DNA of 64,000 nt. Origin: Bordetella petrii (GTDB lineage: Bacteria > Pseudomonadota > Gammaproteobacteria > Burkholderiales > Burkholderiaceae_B). The position numbers and the translations under genes were made by a program. Shown here piece by piece: positions 17,559 to 25,909 of the stretch (the stretch's first letter is position 1; every line of letters begins with the position of its first letter). The stretch covers positions 599 to 64,598 of the forward strand of contig NZ_JAFMZZ010000001.1 of NCBI RefSeq assembly GCF_017356245.1, read 5' to 3'. The notes beneath the pieces are model-generated. The model saw only the letters and a list, made by a program, of their open reading frames with translations, had not been told where the DNA came from and made no database searches.

Positions 17559-18458
17559 ATGATGGATTTCGTCAAGCCCGGCGCGGCGCCTTTGCTCGCG
17601 CATCGTTTCGACTTCGAAGGGCAGGCCGTGCGCTACGGCGTGTGGGGGCAGGGCCGGCCGCTGGTGCTGGTGCACGGCACCCCGTTTTCCACCGCGGTGT
17701 GGCGCCGCATGATCCCGCTGCTGGCGCGCGGCAGGCAGGTGCATGCCTATGACCTGCTGGGCTACGGCCAGTCGGAGCAGCGCGCCGGACAAGACGTCTC
17801 GCTGGCGGTGCAAGGCCGCCTGTTCGCGGCGCTGCTGCGCCATTGGAACCTGGCGCGGCCCGACGTGGTGGCGCACGATTTCGGCGGGGCCACCGTATTG
17901 CGCGCGGCTCTGCTGGAAAGCTGCGCCTATGGCAGCCTGGCCCTGATCGATGCCGTGGCATTGGCGCCCTGGGGCTCGCCCTTTGCCCGCCATGCGCGCC
18001 AGCATCAGGCCGCGTTTGCAGGCATGCCGCCCTACATTCACGCCGCCATCCTGAAAACCTATATTCAAGGCGCCGCGCACCGGCCGTTGGACGAAGACAC
18101 CATGGCGCTGTACACCCTGCCATGGACCGGAACCGTCGGCCAGGCCGCGTTCTATCGCCAAGCGGGCCAGGCCGACCAGCGTTATACCGACGACATCGAG
18201 CATCGCTATGCCGAGATCGACTGCCCCGTCATGATTCTGTGGGGCGAGGCCGACGCCTGGCTGCCGATCGAGCGTGGCCGCGTACTGGCGGCGCGCTTCC
18301 GGCAGGCCGATTTCCATTCTGTGCCGGGGGCGGGCCACTTGATGCAGGAAGATGCGCCCGAGGCCATCATGGCGCACCTGGCCGAATTCCTGGCGGCGGT
18401 TTCCCCGCCGGCGCGCCAGGCTGGCCAGGCGTCTCTACAATACGAGTCGACCCTGTAG
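17559..18458 (+). CDS. alpha/beta hydrolase with Asp nucleophile (haloalkane dehalogenase/epoxide hydrolase type)
   Basis: 299 residues (a second ATG three bases later is an equally good start behind AAGAGG). Oxyanion motif HGTPFS (39-44); nucleophile elbow AHDFGGA with Asp107 where lipases and esterases have Ser; acid in GEADAWLP and His in GAGHLMQED near the C-terminus. An Asp nucleophile points to dehalogenase or epoxide hydrolase chemistry through a covalent alkyl ester. The residue after the elbow is Phe (HDF), not the halide-binding Trp (HDW) of classical haloalkane dehalogenases, so the subclass is open. tpm follows after 21 bp. Confidence 0.82.
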   Translation: MMDFVKPGAAPLLAHRFDFEGQAVRYGVWGQGRPLVLVHGTPFSTAVWRRMIPLLARGRQVHAYDLLGYGQSEQRAGQDVSLAVQGRLFAALLRHWNLARPDVVAHDFGGATVLRAALLESCAYGSLALIDAVALAPWGSPFARHARQHQAAFAGMPPYIHAAILKTYIQGAAHRPLDEDTMALYTLPWTGTVGQAAFYRQAGQADQRYTDDIEHRYAEIDCPVMILWGEADAWLPIERGRVLAARFRQADFHSVPGAGHLMQEDAPEAIMAHLAEFLAAVSPPARQAGQASLQYESTL

Positions 18459-18479
18459 ACCCAACTTGTAGAGGCACGT

Positions 18480-19154
18480 ATGGATGCGGATTTCTGGCTC
18501 GAGCGCTGGCGCGACGGGCGTACCCATTTTCACCAGGCCCACGTCACGCCGCTGCTGGCCAAATACTGGCCCACGCTGCAATTGCCGGCCGGCAGCCGGG
18601 TGCTGGTGCCGCTGTGCGGCAAGTCGCTCGACATGGTGTGGCTGGCGCAGCAGGGGCACCAGGTGCTGGGCGTCGAGCTTTCCTCGCTGGCGGTCGAGCA
18701 GTTCTACGCCGAGAACGGCCTGCAGGCCACGGTGCGCGAAGCCGGGCCGGGCAGGTATTACACGGCCGGCGCCATCAGCATTTATTGCGGCGACATCTTC
18801 GACCTGGGCGCCGATGTGCTGGGCGAGTGCGTGGGCGCCTTCGACCGCGCCGCGCTGGTCGCGCTGCCGGCCGCGATGCGCGCGCGTTATGCACAGCACG
18901 TGTATGGCCAGTTGGCCGATGCGTATCGCGGCTTGCTGATCACGCTGGACTACGAGCAAAGCCAGATGGACGGACCGCCGTTTTCGGTGCGCGACGACGA
19001 AGTGCAGGCCATTTATGCGGGCCATTCCGAAGCCGAGCTGATCGACCGCCGCGACATCCTGGCCAAAGAGCCGAAGTTCGCCGAACGCGGCCTGGCGCAG
19101 CTGGACACCCTGGTGTACCGGCTGCGGCGGAATTCTTCACGAGGCGGATCATGA
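18480..19154 (+). CDS. tpm: thiopurine S-methyltransferase family protein
   Basis: 224 residues. Begins [19 protein letters not shown], the usual bacterial Tpm opening. SAM-binding segment: [19 protein letters not shown] followed by [13 protein letters not shown]. Later [11 protein letters not shown] and [10 protein letters not shown] complete the Rossmann core. Bacterial Tpm transfers methyl groups to thiopurines and can methylate selenium or tellurium oxyanions. The next gene overlaps by 4 bp, so they are co-translated. Confidence 0.93.
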   Translation: MDADFWLERWRDGRTHFHQAHVTPLLAKYWPTLQLPAGSRVLVPLCGKSLDMVWLAQQGHQVLGVELSSLAVEQFYAENGLQATVREAGPGRYYTAGAISIYCGDIFDLGADVLGECVGAFDRAALVALPAAMRARYAQHVYGQLADAYRGLLITLDYEQSQMDGPPFSVRDDEVQAIYAGHSEAELIDRRDILAKEPKFAERGLAQLDTLVYRLRRNSSRGGS

Positions 19155-19537
19155 GCGTCAGGATCGTAAGGCTGGGGTCGCCGCGCGCGGCCGGCGAGGG
19201 CCTGCGCATCGGCACGGTGCGCAGGCCGCCGCGCGGCGTGCCCAAGGCCGATTTCGCCCGCCGCGACTTCTACGACGTGTGGCTGCCCATTCTGTCGCCC
19301 AGCCCCGAGCTGGTCAGCCAGGCCCTGGCGGTGGCCACCGATGCCGAATGGCGCAAAGTGGCGCGCAAGATCCGCTCCGAACTCCACGGCGGCGAAGCGG
19401 GCAAGGTGCTGGACCTGCTCGCGGCTTTGTCGGCCACCGCCGATTTTTCCGTGGGCTGCTATTGCGAAGACGAGAACCGCTGCCATCGCAGCGTGCTGCG
19501 CGAGCTGCTGCGCGAGCGCGGGGCCACGCTGGCATAG
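19151..19537 (+). CDS. DUF488 family protein
   Basis: 128 residues, ATG overlapping the tpm stop. The opening [25 protein letters not shown] and the C-terminal block [22 protein letters not shown] match DUF488, a small alpha/beta family with a conserved Cys/His pair near the end ([11 protein letters not shown]). Function unknown, though family members sit beside redox and DNA-repair genes. Coupled to tpm. Confidence 0.85.
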   Translation: MSVRIVRLGSPRAAGEGLRIGTVRRPPRGVPKADFARRDFYDVWLPILSPSPELVSQALAVATDAEWRKVARKIRSELHGGEAGKVLDLLAALSATADFSVGCYCEDENRCHRSVLRELLRERGATLA

Positions 19538-19543
19538 CGCGCC

Positions 19544-19563
19544 GGCGCGGCCAGCGCCGCGCC
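19544..19563 (+). terminator. GC hairpin after the tpm-DUF488 unit
   Basis: An 8-bp perfect stem (GGCGCGGC / GCCGCGCC) with a 4-nt loop directly after the DUF488 stop. No U-tract; a Rho-independent role is only possible, not shown. Confidence 0.35.
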
Positions 19564-19572
19564 GCACGGGGC

Positions 19573-19604
19573 TTGCCAGAATCTCATATTTGAGAGAATA
19601 TCTC
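19573..19604 (+). promoter_or_regulatory. promoter with embedded palindromes; likely leaderless XRE gene
   Basis: TTGCCA (19573-19578), 17 bp, GAATAT (19596-19601). The expected start site near 19608 coincides with the ATG at 19609, and no ribosome binding site is present. Two palindromes cover the promoter: TCTCATATTTGAGA (19582-19595) and GAGAATATCTC (19594-19604). They are probable self-repression sites of the XRE regulator. Confidence 0.6.
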
Positions 19605-19608
19605 TTAT

Positions 19609-20184
19609 ATGGAAAATACTGGCAGCCCCGCAACCGACCCCATCGACCGCCAGATCGCGCAGCGCCTGCGGGCGTTGCGCGCCGAGCGCGGCTGGTCGCT
19701 CGATGAGCTGGCCCAGCGCAGCCAGGTCAGCCGGGCCACCCTGTCGCGCCTGGAAAACGCCGCGGTCAGCGCCACCGCCAGCGTGCTGGGCAAGCTTTGC
19801 GGGGCCTACGGCATGACCGTGTCGCGCCTGATGCGCCTGGCCGAAGCAGACTATGCCCCGCTGGTGGCCCGCGACGACCAGCCCGTCTGGACCGATGCCA
19901 GCGTGGGCTTCGAGCGCCGCTCGGTGTCGCCGCCGGCGCAGCGCCTGGCGGGCGAGGTGCTGGAATGCCGCCTGGCGCCCGGCGCGCGCATCGACTACGA
20001 CAAGCCGCCCCGGCCGGGGCTGGAACATCATCTGCTGCTGCTGGAAGGCCGGCTGCAGGTCATTCTGGACGGCCAGCCGCAAGCGCTGCAGCCCGGCGAT
20101 TGCCTGCGCTACCAGCTGGCCGGGCCCAACACCTTCATCACGCCCGCCCGCCACGGCGCGCGCTATCTGTTGTTCATTGTTTGA
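19609..20184 (+). CDS. XRE family regulator with C-terminal cupin domain
   Basis: 191 residues. Helix-turn-helix at about 16-75 (IAQRLRALRAERGWSLDELA, SRATLSRLENAAVSATASVL), then a cupin domain at about 110-190 (GLEHHLLLLEGRLQVILDG, LQPGDCLRY). This class senses a small ligand with the cupin and usually controls its neighbour. The next gene is an acetyltransferase 9 bp downstream, which makes an autoregulated two-gene operon likely. The mRNA appears leaderless. Confidence 0.9.
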   Translation: MENTGSPATDPIDRQIAQRLRALRAERGWSLDELAQRSQVSRATLSRLENAAVSATASVLGKLCGAYGMTVSRLMRLAEADYAPLVARDDQPVWTDASVGFERRSVSPPAQRLAGEVLECRLAPGARIDYDKPPRPGLEHHLLLLEGRLQVILDGQPQALQPGDCLRYQLAGPNTFITPARHGARYLLFIV

Positions 20185-20193
20185 GAGACCACC

Positions 20194-20730
20194 GTGCAGA
20201 CATCCATCGTGCTCGAAGCGCTGTCGCCCGACGAGGCCGCCGCCCACCTGGCCGAGCTTGGCGCGCTGTTGCACGCCTGCGTGCACGACGGCGCCAGCCT
20301 GGGCTTCATCCTGCCGCATGCGCCGGCGCAGGCCGAGGCTTTCTGGTCGGCCAAGGTGCTGCCGGCCATGCGCGACGGCACGCGCACCGTGCTGGTGGCG
20401 CGGGTCGGCGGCCGCATCGCGGGCACGGTGCAGCTGGATTGCGACATGCCGCCCAACCAGCCGCACCGCGCCGAGGTGCGCAAGCTGCTGGTGCACCCGC
20501 GGCAGCGCCGCCAGGGCATCGGGCGCGCCTTGATGCTGGGCCTGGAACAGCGCGCGCGGGCCCTGCGCCGCCGCCTGCTGACGCTGGACACGCGCACCGG
20601 CGACCAGGCCGAGCCGCTATATGCCGCGCTGGGCTACCAGCGCGCGGGCGTCATTCCGGAATTCTGCCTGGACGTCGCGGGGCAGCGCGTCGATTCGACC
20701 ACCATCATGTACAAGCTGCTGCAAGGGTAA
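20194..20730 (+). CDS. GNAT N-acetyltransferase
   Basis: 178 residues from GTG 20194, 9 bp after the XRE-cupin gene. Acetyl-CoA motif: VRKLLVHPRQRRQGIGRALM at about residues 90-110, then a beta-bulge LLTLDTRTGDQAEPLYAALGY. Resembles the tabtoxin/fosfinothricin-resistance-like and general amine acetyltransferases. The N-terminal part (LHACVHDGASLGFILPH) fits that subgroup. Substrate unknown; the regulator upstream suggests it is induced by a specific small molecule. Confidence 0.85.
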   Translation: MQTSIVLEALSPDEAAAHLAELGALLHACVHDGASLGFILPHAPAQAEAFWSAKVLPAMRDGTRTVLVARVGGRIAGTVQLDCDMPPNQPHRAEVRKLLVHPRQRRQGIGRALMLGLEQRARALRRRLLTLDTRTGDQAEPLYAALGYQRAGVIPEFCLDVAGQRVDSTTIMYKLLQG

Positions 20731-20826
20731 GCCCAGGCGCAGCCGTTGCGGCCCCGTGGCGGGCATGGCAATTGCGCCTGCCGGGCCAGGGGCGGCAGGC
20801 GCCGCCCTGCAAACCGGAGAATCGCC

Positions 20827-21135
20827 ATGACGCAGGACGACAAGCAGCCGGACGCCAAGGCCGGCTCCCGCCGCACTTTGCCCCAGCCCGATCCCAACCG
20901 CGGCGCGCCGCGGCCGCGCCATGTGTCGGATGACGACCCGCCCCGTCCCGACATGGATCACCCGCCATCCGCGCGGGGCGGCGACCGTCCCGTTTTCGAC
21001 CGCGGCACCGCCGCGGCGGATGCGGCGGCGCGCACAGGCGGCATTACCGATGAAGGCAATTTCACGCCCCCCGACACCGGCCGCGACGATCCGGGGCGCA
21101 AGGGCGGGCGCACGCCGCCACGCGGCGAAGACTGA
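20827..21135 (+). CDS. disordered hypothetical protein
   Basis: 102 residues from ATG 20827 with CCGGAGA upstream. Rich in Pro, Asp, Arg and Gly; no hydrophobic core is visible, so the chain is probably disordered. Repeated short blocks of the DDPPRPDMDHPP and RKGGRTPP kind occur. The good RBS, acidic/basic balance and close spacing to the next gene support a real gene. No family recognised. Confidence 0.55.
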   Translation: MTQDDKQPDAKAGSRRTLPQPDPNRGAPRPRHVSDDDPPRPDMDHPPSARGGDRPVFDRGTAAADAAARTGGITDEGNFTPPDTGRDDPGRKGGRTPPRGED

Positions 21136-21148
21136 CAGGAGCCCGCGC

Positions 21149-21499
21149 ATGCGCCCAGCTCTTGTCTTATTGCTGCGCGGCGGGCTGCTGGGGGGCGCGC
21201 TGGCGACGGCGGCCGCCTGCTGGGGCCACGATCACGGCGGCCAGGCGCCCCCGCGGCGGGAGCCGCCCGCAAGCCCCGACCAGCGGCCGTTGCTGCCAGA
21301 GCAGCAGAAAATGCACGAGTCCGGCCACAAGCAGATTCCCTCGCCGCGCCAGCCAGCCGAAGGCCGGAAGGGCGATGACGGCAGTGCCGCCGGCCCGGCG
21401 GCCCGCGGCTCGAAGGCGCAGCCCGGCGATGGCACCCAGCAGACTCGCCCGCCCGGCCAGGCGCCGGGTTCAGAGGCGCGCGGGGCGTTTCCTCACTGA
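21149..21499 (+). CDS. small exported low-complexity protein
   Basis: 116 residues from ATG 21149 with CAGGAG upstream. A hydrophobic leader MRPALVLLLRGGLLGGALAT ends in AAAC, a poor match to a lipobox, so it may be a lipoprotein or a secreted protein. The rest is Pro/Gln/Gly-rich and likely unstructured, with a HDHGG motif just after the leader. It follows the previous gene by 13 bp. The last 7 bp overlap the stop of the convergent EamA gene. Function unknown. Confidence 0.55.
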   Translation: MRPALVLLLRGGLLGGALATAAACWGHDHGGQAPPRREPPASPDQRPLLPEQQKMHESGHKQIPSPRQPAEGRKGDDGSAAGPAARGSKAQPGDGTQQTRPPGQAPGSEARGAFPH

Positions 21500-22392
21500 T
21501 GCCCCCGGCCGCGCGCCGCCGGACCCGGCTGCAGGGCCAGCATGAACACCGAAGCCAGCACGCAGGCAACGCCCAGCAGCTGGCGCGGCGTCACGGGTTC
21601 GCCCAGCACGCCGGCCGCCAACAGCAGCGCGGCGACCGGCGCCACGGCGGTGAACAGCGCGGCCTCGGCTCCGCTGACGCGTTCCGCGCCCGCATACCAG
21701 AGCAGGAAACCCGCCACCGTGGGCACTACCGCGTAGTAGGCCACGGCTGTCAGCGCGCCGGACGGCAGGCCGCCCGCCCAGGGGGCTTCGAGCAGCGCGG
21801 CGGGCGCCGCCACGGCCAGTCCCAGGGCGCTCATGCAGGCGGATTGGGCCAGCGGGCGCAGCGGCTGGCGCAGGCGCTTGTTCAGCAGGATGAACAGGCT
21901 TTCGCACACGATGGCGCCGAAGATCAGCAGGTTGCCCAGCCAGGACTGCGGCTGCCCGGGTCCTGCCTGCATGGCGATGAACAGCACCCCGGCCGCCGCC
22001 AGCGCGATGGCGGCCAGTGTGGCCGGCCGGGGCCGTTCGCCCAGCACCAGGGTGGCCGTGGCCGTGGACACCACGGGCATGGTGCCGATGATGATGCCGG
22101 CATCGGCTGCCGAGGTGTAGCGCAGCCCGAGGATCAGCAGGGCGGTGTAGCCCACGCTGCCCGCGCCGGCCTGCAGCAGCAGCACCAGGCCGTCGCGCCG
22201 GTCCGGGCGCGGCCAGGGCGTGCGCGTGCCGGCCATCAGGGCCGCGAACAAGGGCAGGGCCACGGCGAAGCGCAGCGCGGTGGCGGTAAACGGCGGCAGG
22301 CCCGCGGCGATCAGCTTGCTGGCCACCACCGTGCTGCCCACGGTGGCCATGGCCAGGGCCAGGTACAGATATCCCTGCGTGCGTCGTGTCAT
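21493..22392 (-). CDS. EamA/DMT superfamily transporter
   Basis: 299 residues with ten membrane helices arranged as two EamA repeats. Family segments include VASKLIAAGLPPFTATALRF in repeat 1, and VAPVAALLLAAGVLGEPVTP with QLLGVACVLASVFML in repeat 2. These inner-membrane carriers usually export amino acids, nucleosides or other metabolites. No partner gene is adjacent. A palindromic repeat lies about 135 bp upstream of the start. Confidence 0.9.
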   Translation of the reverse strand: MTRRTQGYLYLALAMATVGSTVVASKLIAAGLPPFTATALRFAVALPLFAALMAGTRTPWPRPDRRDGLVLLLQAGAGSVGYTALLILGLRYTSAADAGIIIGTMPVVSTATATLVLGERPRPATLAAIALAAAGVLFIAMQAGPGQPQSWLGNLLIFGAIVCESLFILLNKRLRQPLRPLAQSACMSALGLAVAAPAALLEAPWAGGLPSGALTAVAYYAVVPTVAGFLLWYAGAERVSGAEAALFTAVAPVAALLLAAGVLGEPVTPRQLLGVACVLASVFMLALQPGPAARGRGHQ

Positions 22393-22525
22393 GGCTGCCG
22401 GTTCGTGTGGATCATGGCCGCAGCATAGAAGCGTGCCGGCGCGGGGTCTTGTACGTTATTGCAGGGTGCTGCCGCAGGCGCCGGACATCCATGGCACTGC
22501 CTTGAAGCGGAAGACGGCTATAGCC

Positions 22526-22624
22526 CAGGTGTCAGGCTCCGCCAGGTGCCTGACACCGCACTGTTGAGACAGTCGCTGCGCACTTCGGGTGTCTGGCACC
22601 TTGTATCTTGGCGCCTGGCACCTG
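22526..22624. repeat. dispersed two-hairpin palindromic element, copy A
   Basis: Hairpin 1: perfect 10-bp arms GGTGTCAGGC (22528-22537) and GCCTGACACC (22548-22557). Hairpin 2: imperfect 13-bp arms at 22588-22600 and 22610-22622. The spacer contains TTGAGACAG (22564-22572). It lies between the start of the EamA gene and the 3' end of the AraC gene, and has no ORF of its own. Copies B, C and D share the GGTGTC arms. Confidence 0.85.
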
Positions 22625-22635
22625 CGCAGTCCGGA

Positions 22636-23439
22636 TCAGGGGCGCGCGTAGGCGCCCGGGGTCAGGCCGTACAGGCGCACGAAAATGCGGGCCATGTGGC
22701 TCTGGTCGGCGAAGCCGCTGGCCGCGGCCGCGTCGGTCAGGGCGGCGCCGTGGCGGATCAGGCGGCGCGCCAGGGCGGCGCGGCGCTGTATCTGGTAGGC
22801 ATGCGGCGTCAGGCCGGTGGCCCGGCTGAAGCCGCGCAGCACCTGGAAGCGGCTCAGGCCGCTGGCGCGCGCCAGGTCGGCCAGCGACAGCGGCGCGGCC
22901 GGGTCGTCGTCGATCAGGGCGCAGGCCTGGGCGATGGCCGCCGGCACCGCTGCGCAGCGGCTTGCCGCGGGCAGGTCGAGCGTGCCGGCCAGCAGCGCCA
23001 GCAGCAAGGATTCGCGCGCGGGCGTGGCCGCGCCGGCGCGCGTGGCCGTGGCGGCCGCATACAGGCGGTGAAAGCGGCCGGCCAGCGCGGCGTCCCGGAT
23101 CACGGGCCGCGCGAATTCGCGCCAGCCGTGGCGGCCCGCGCTGATATCGGCCACGGCGTCCGCCACCCGGCCGGGCTCGACATACAGGATCATCCACTGC
23201 CGGCCGCCATCGCCGATGGGGCTGCCGTCATGGACTTCGCCGGGGTTGACGGTGATGAGATCGCCCGCGCCGGCCTGCACCATGCCCCGTCCGCTGCGGG
23301 ACTGCTGCGCGCCGCGCGTGATCAGGCCGATGCCGAACTGGTCGTGCGTGTGGCGGCCGAACGCATGGCGCGAGTCGGCTTCGATGGCCTCGGCGCCCGC
23401 CAGGCCGCAGGGCACGCGCCGGAACTCGCCGCGCGCCAT
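22636..23439 (-). CDS. AraC family transcriptional regulator with N-terminal cupin
   Basis: 267 residues. N-terminal AraC-binding cupin: HAFGRHTHDQFGIGLITRG and GDLITVNPGEVHDGSP. Two helix-turn-helix motifs at the C-terminus: LSLADLARASGLSRFQVLRG with FSRATGLTPHAYQIQRR, then DAAAASGFADQSHMARIFVR and LTPGAYARP. Effector unknown. The upstream nitronate monooxygenase gene ends 2 bp before this start, so the two are co-transcribed and the regulator may control the enzyme. Confidence 0.9.
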   Translation of the reverse strand: MARGEFRRVPCGLAGAEAIEADSRHAFGRHTHDQFGIGLITRGAQQSRSGRGMVQAGAGDLITVNPGEVHDGSPIGDGGRQWMILYVEPGRVADAVADISAGRHGWREFARPVIRDAALAGRFHRLYAAATATRAGAATPARESLLLALLAGTLDLPAASRCAAVPAAIAQACALIDDDPAAPLSLADLARASGLSRFQVLRGFSRATGLTPHAYQIQRRAALARRLIRHGAALTDAAAASGFADQSHMARIFVRLYGLTPGAYARP

Positions 23440-23441
23440 GA

Positions 23442-24554
23442 TCAGCCGCGCGCGTTGCCGTAAGCGGCCAGCCCGCCCGCGGCGGCGGCCAATTCGTCTT
23501 TCAGGCGCCGCATCAGTTCAGCGGCCGGCAGGCCGCGCGACAGCGCCGCCGCCTGACCGGCCCACTGGGCGGCGAAGTCGGCGCTGCCGTGCGCCTTGGC
23601 GGCGGCGTTCAGGGCCTTGCCGGCGTCGTAGGTAAAGGGGTAGCCCGGCGTGGGCGGGCAGTCGGCGGCGGCCCCCAGCGCGGTCAGGCGGTTGGCGATG
23701 CCGCGCGCCGGCCGGCCCGAGATGGCGCGGGTCGAAATGGTGGAAACGGGGCCGGCCAGCAGGGCCTGGCGATAGGCCGGATCGGCCGCCGATTCGGGGC
23801 AGGACACGAATGCGGTGCCCAGCTGCGCGGCCTGCGCGCCCAGCGCCAGCACCGCCGCGATGCCGGCGCCGTCCATGATGCCGCCGGCGGCGACCACGGG
23901 CAGCGGGAATTGCGTGGCCAGCAGGCGCGTCAGCGCCAGGGTGCCCAGCTGTTCATCGTGTCCGTCGGGATGAAAGATGCCGCGGTGGCCGCCCGCTTCC
24001 ACGCCCTGGGCCACGATGGCGTCCAGGCCCGCGTCGGCAATGCGCGCGGCCTCTTCGGGGCTGGTGGCGCTGGCCATCAGGTAGATGCCGGCCTGGCGTA
24101 GCGCGGCGATGCGCGCCGCGTCGGGCAGCCCGAAATGGAAGCTGACCACCGCGGGGCGCTCGGCCAGCAGCACGTCCAGCATGGCGTCGTCGGCCACGAA
24201 GCTGGTGTAGATCTCGCGCAGGGCGGCGGGCGGCTGGGCGCCGAATTCGGCGAAGGCGGGGGCCAGGTATTCGATCCAGCGGGCCTGGCGCGCCGCGTCG
24301 GAAACGTCGGGCGCATGGCAGAACAGGTTGACGCCGAACGGGCGCGCCGTAAGCGCGCGCGTCTGCGCGATGGCCTGGCGCGCGCCGTCGGCGTTGGTGG
24401 CGCCCAGGCCCAGCGAGCCCAGGCCGCCGGCATTGGACACGGCGGCGGCCAGGGCCGGCGTGCTGGTGCCCGCCATGGGCGCCTGGATGATGGGCGCCGA
24501 CAGGCCCAGGCGGGCCATCAGGGCGGGGGCGGCGGTTGCGGAAGCAGTGGGCAT
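23442..24554 (-). CDS. nitronate monooxygenase family flavoprotein
   Basis: 370 residues from ATG at 24554. The frame stays open further upstream but that part has no family match. TIM-barrel FMN enzyme: [40 protein letters not shown], then [10 protein letters not shown], which carries the catalytic His of class I nitronate monooxygenases, and [20 protein letters not shown] for FMN phosphate. It oxidises alkyl nitronates (propionate 3-nitronate) to carbonyls and nitrite; some relatives act as enoyl reductases. Leads an operon with the AraC gene. Confidence 0.9.
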   Translation of the reverse strand: MPTASATAAPALMARLGLSAPIIQAPMAGTSTPALAAAVSNAGGLGSLGLGATNADGARQAIAQTRALTARPFGVNLFCHAPDVSDAARQARWIEYLAPAFAEFGAQPPAALREIYTSFVADDAMLDVLLAERPAVVSFHFGLPDAARIAALRQAGIYLMASATSPEEAARIADAGLDAIVAQGVEAGGHRGIFHPDGHDEQLGTLALTRLLATQFPLPVVAAGGIMDGAGIAAVLALGAQAAQLGTAFVSCPESAADPAYRQALLAGPVSTISTRAISGRPARGIANRLTALGAAADCPPTPGYPFTYDAGKALNAAAKAHGSADFAAQWAGQAAALSRGLPAAELMRRLKDELAAAAGGLAAYGNARG

Positions 24555-24734
24555 GGGCGATTTCCGGTGGTGGAATTTGCAAGCAACGGTACTTGAATGC
24601 GGGCCGGCTGCAAAGCGCGCCGGCCCGCCATGCTGTACGTATCGAAACAATCCTGCAATTTACGCCATTGGGGGCGGGCAGCTACGATGCCCGACTGTCC
24701 AGCATTGCCCGCCCACTCGCACAGAGGAGCGCAG

Positions 24735-25325
24735 ATGCGCACTGCATTCGGCAAGATCAAGACCAGGCTGGCCGCCGGCGTCGGTTCGACGGTGGCGGTG
24801 GGCGCCGCGGCGGTCTACAGCGTTTTCGGGGCCGGCCCGCCGCCGCCCGTGGCGCAGTACGGGGCCGGCAGCGCCATCGAGGCCGGCCGCTGGCGGGTGA
24901 CGCCGCAGCGCGCCTGGGTCAGCCACAAGCGGGTCTACGGCGTGCCGATCAAGCCGGGCCAGCAGGCGCTGGTGCTCGAGGCCGATCTCAGCAACCGCAC
25001 GCGAACGTCCACCGGCAGTTATTCCGATCTGCTGCGGCTGCAGCCCGTGCCGGGCGCCAAGCCGGAAGATCCGGTCGTCGCGCAGGTGCGCGATCCGCAG
25101 ATCGCGCCCTTGCTGCATCCCGGCATGCCCGAGCGCGTGGTCTATGTCTGGATGATGCCCGGTTCGGCAACGCCGCCCGCCTCGCTGAGCGTCGATGTGG
25201 TGGCCGAGACCTACAAGCCGGTCGACAATCTGTTCGGCACGCCGGGCTGGTTCAACCCGGCGGTGATCGGCCGGGTGACGTTGCCGCTCGGCCAGCCGCC
25301 CGCCGGCGCGGAGCAGGCTTCGTGA
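24735..25325 (+). CDS. uncharacterised membrane-anchored protein 1 of a coupled trio
   Basis: 196 residues from ATG 24735 behind AGAGGAG. One N-terminal helix (about 10-33) anchors a beta-rich extracytoplasmic domain (AGRWRVTPQRAWVSHKRVYG, QQALVLEADLSNRTRTSTGS, SLSVDVVAETYKP). The pattern suggests an immunoglobulin-like fold such as DUF4352, but no family match is certain. The stop overlaps the GTG start of the next gene by 4 bp. Confidence 0.65.
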   Translation: MRTAFGKIKTRLAAGVGSTVAVGAAAVYSVFGAGPPPPVAQYGAGSAIEAGRWRVTPQRAWVSHKRVYGVPIKPGQQALVLEADLSNRTRTSTGSYSDLLRLQPVPGAKPEDPVVAQVRDPQIAPLLHPGMPERVVYVWMMPGSATPPASLSVDVVAETYKPVDNLFGTPGWFNPAVIGRVTLPLGQPPAGAEQAS

Positions 25326-25909
25326 AGCGCCGGCTGGCCACGCTGTTGCTGCTGATCGCGGCCGCGGCGGTGCTGTTCGCCATGCAGCGCAGCACGCCGC
25401 GCTATGACGAGCTGACCGGCCCGCTGGTCGTGTCCGGGCGCATGGGCCAGGCTGTGCGCACGCGCCTGTTCGACGCCAATGTCGAACGCGTGCAGTTCGC
25501 CCGCCGGCTGGTCTACCAACGCTTCGGCCGCGAAACCGAGCGCACGACATCGGGGCTGTGGGCCATTGTCACGGTCGAGCTGTCGGCGCGGTCGCGTTCG
25601 GTGAATGTGGGCCAGGCCAGCTGGGTCGGGCCGCGGGGCTTCCAGTATCTGCAGACGGACCGCCTGGCGCTGGCGCCGGGGCAGTCGCCGCCCGCGGCAG
25701 AGCCGGGCCTGCCGCGGCGCGCCCGGTACATTTTCGAGATCCGCCCCGACCAGGCGGGCGGCGCCGTGCTGCGATTGTCGGAGCGCTTTGCGCCGCGCCT
25801 GGACTCCGAAGCCCGCATCAAGCTGGACGCGCTGCCGCGCAAGGCCGATGGCGCGCTGGACATCATGGATACATTCGATATGAACCCGGCCCGCAAGGAA
25901 CCGTCATGA
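25322..25909 (+). CDS. uncharacterised membrane-anchored protein 2 of a coupled trio
   Basis: 195 residues from GTG 25322, overlapping the previous stop. A basic MKRR start and helix LATLLLLIAAAAVLFAMQ anchor a domain with alternating beta strands (GPLVVSGRMGQAVRTRLFDA, LWAIVTVELSARSRSVNVG, RARYIFEIRPDQAGGAVLRL). Similar in size and layout to its neighbours, which suggests ancient duplication. Function unknown. Confidence 0.68.
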   Translation: MKRRLATLLLLIAAAAVLFAMQRSTPRYDELTGPLVVSGRMGQAVRTRLFDANVERVQFARRLVYQRFGRETERTTSGLWAIVTVELSARSRSVNVGQASWVGPRGFQYLQTDRLALAPGQSPPAAEPGLPRRARYIFEIRPDQAGGAVLRLSERFAPRLDSEARIKLDALPRKADGALDIMDTFDMNPARKEPS

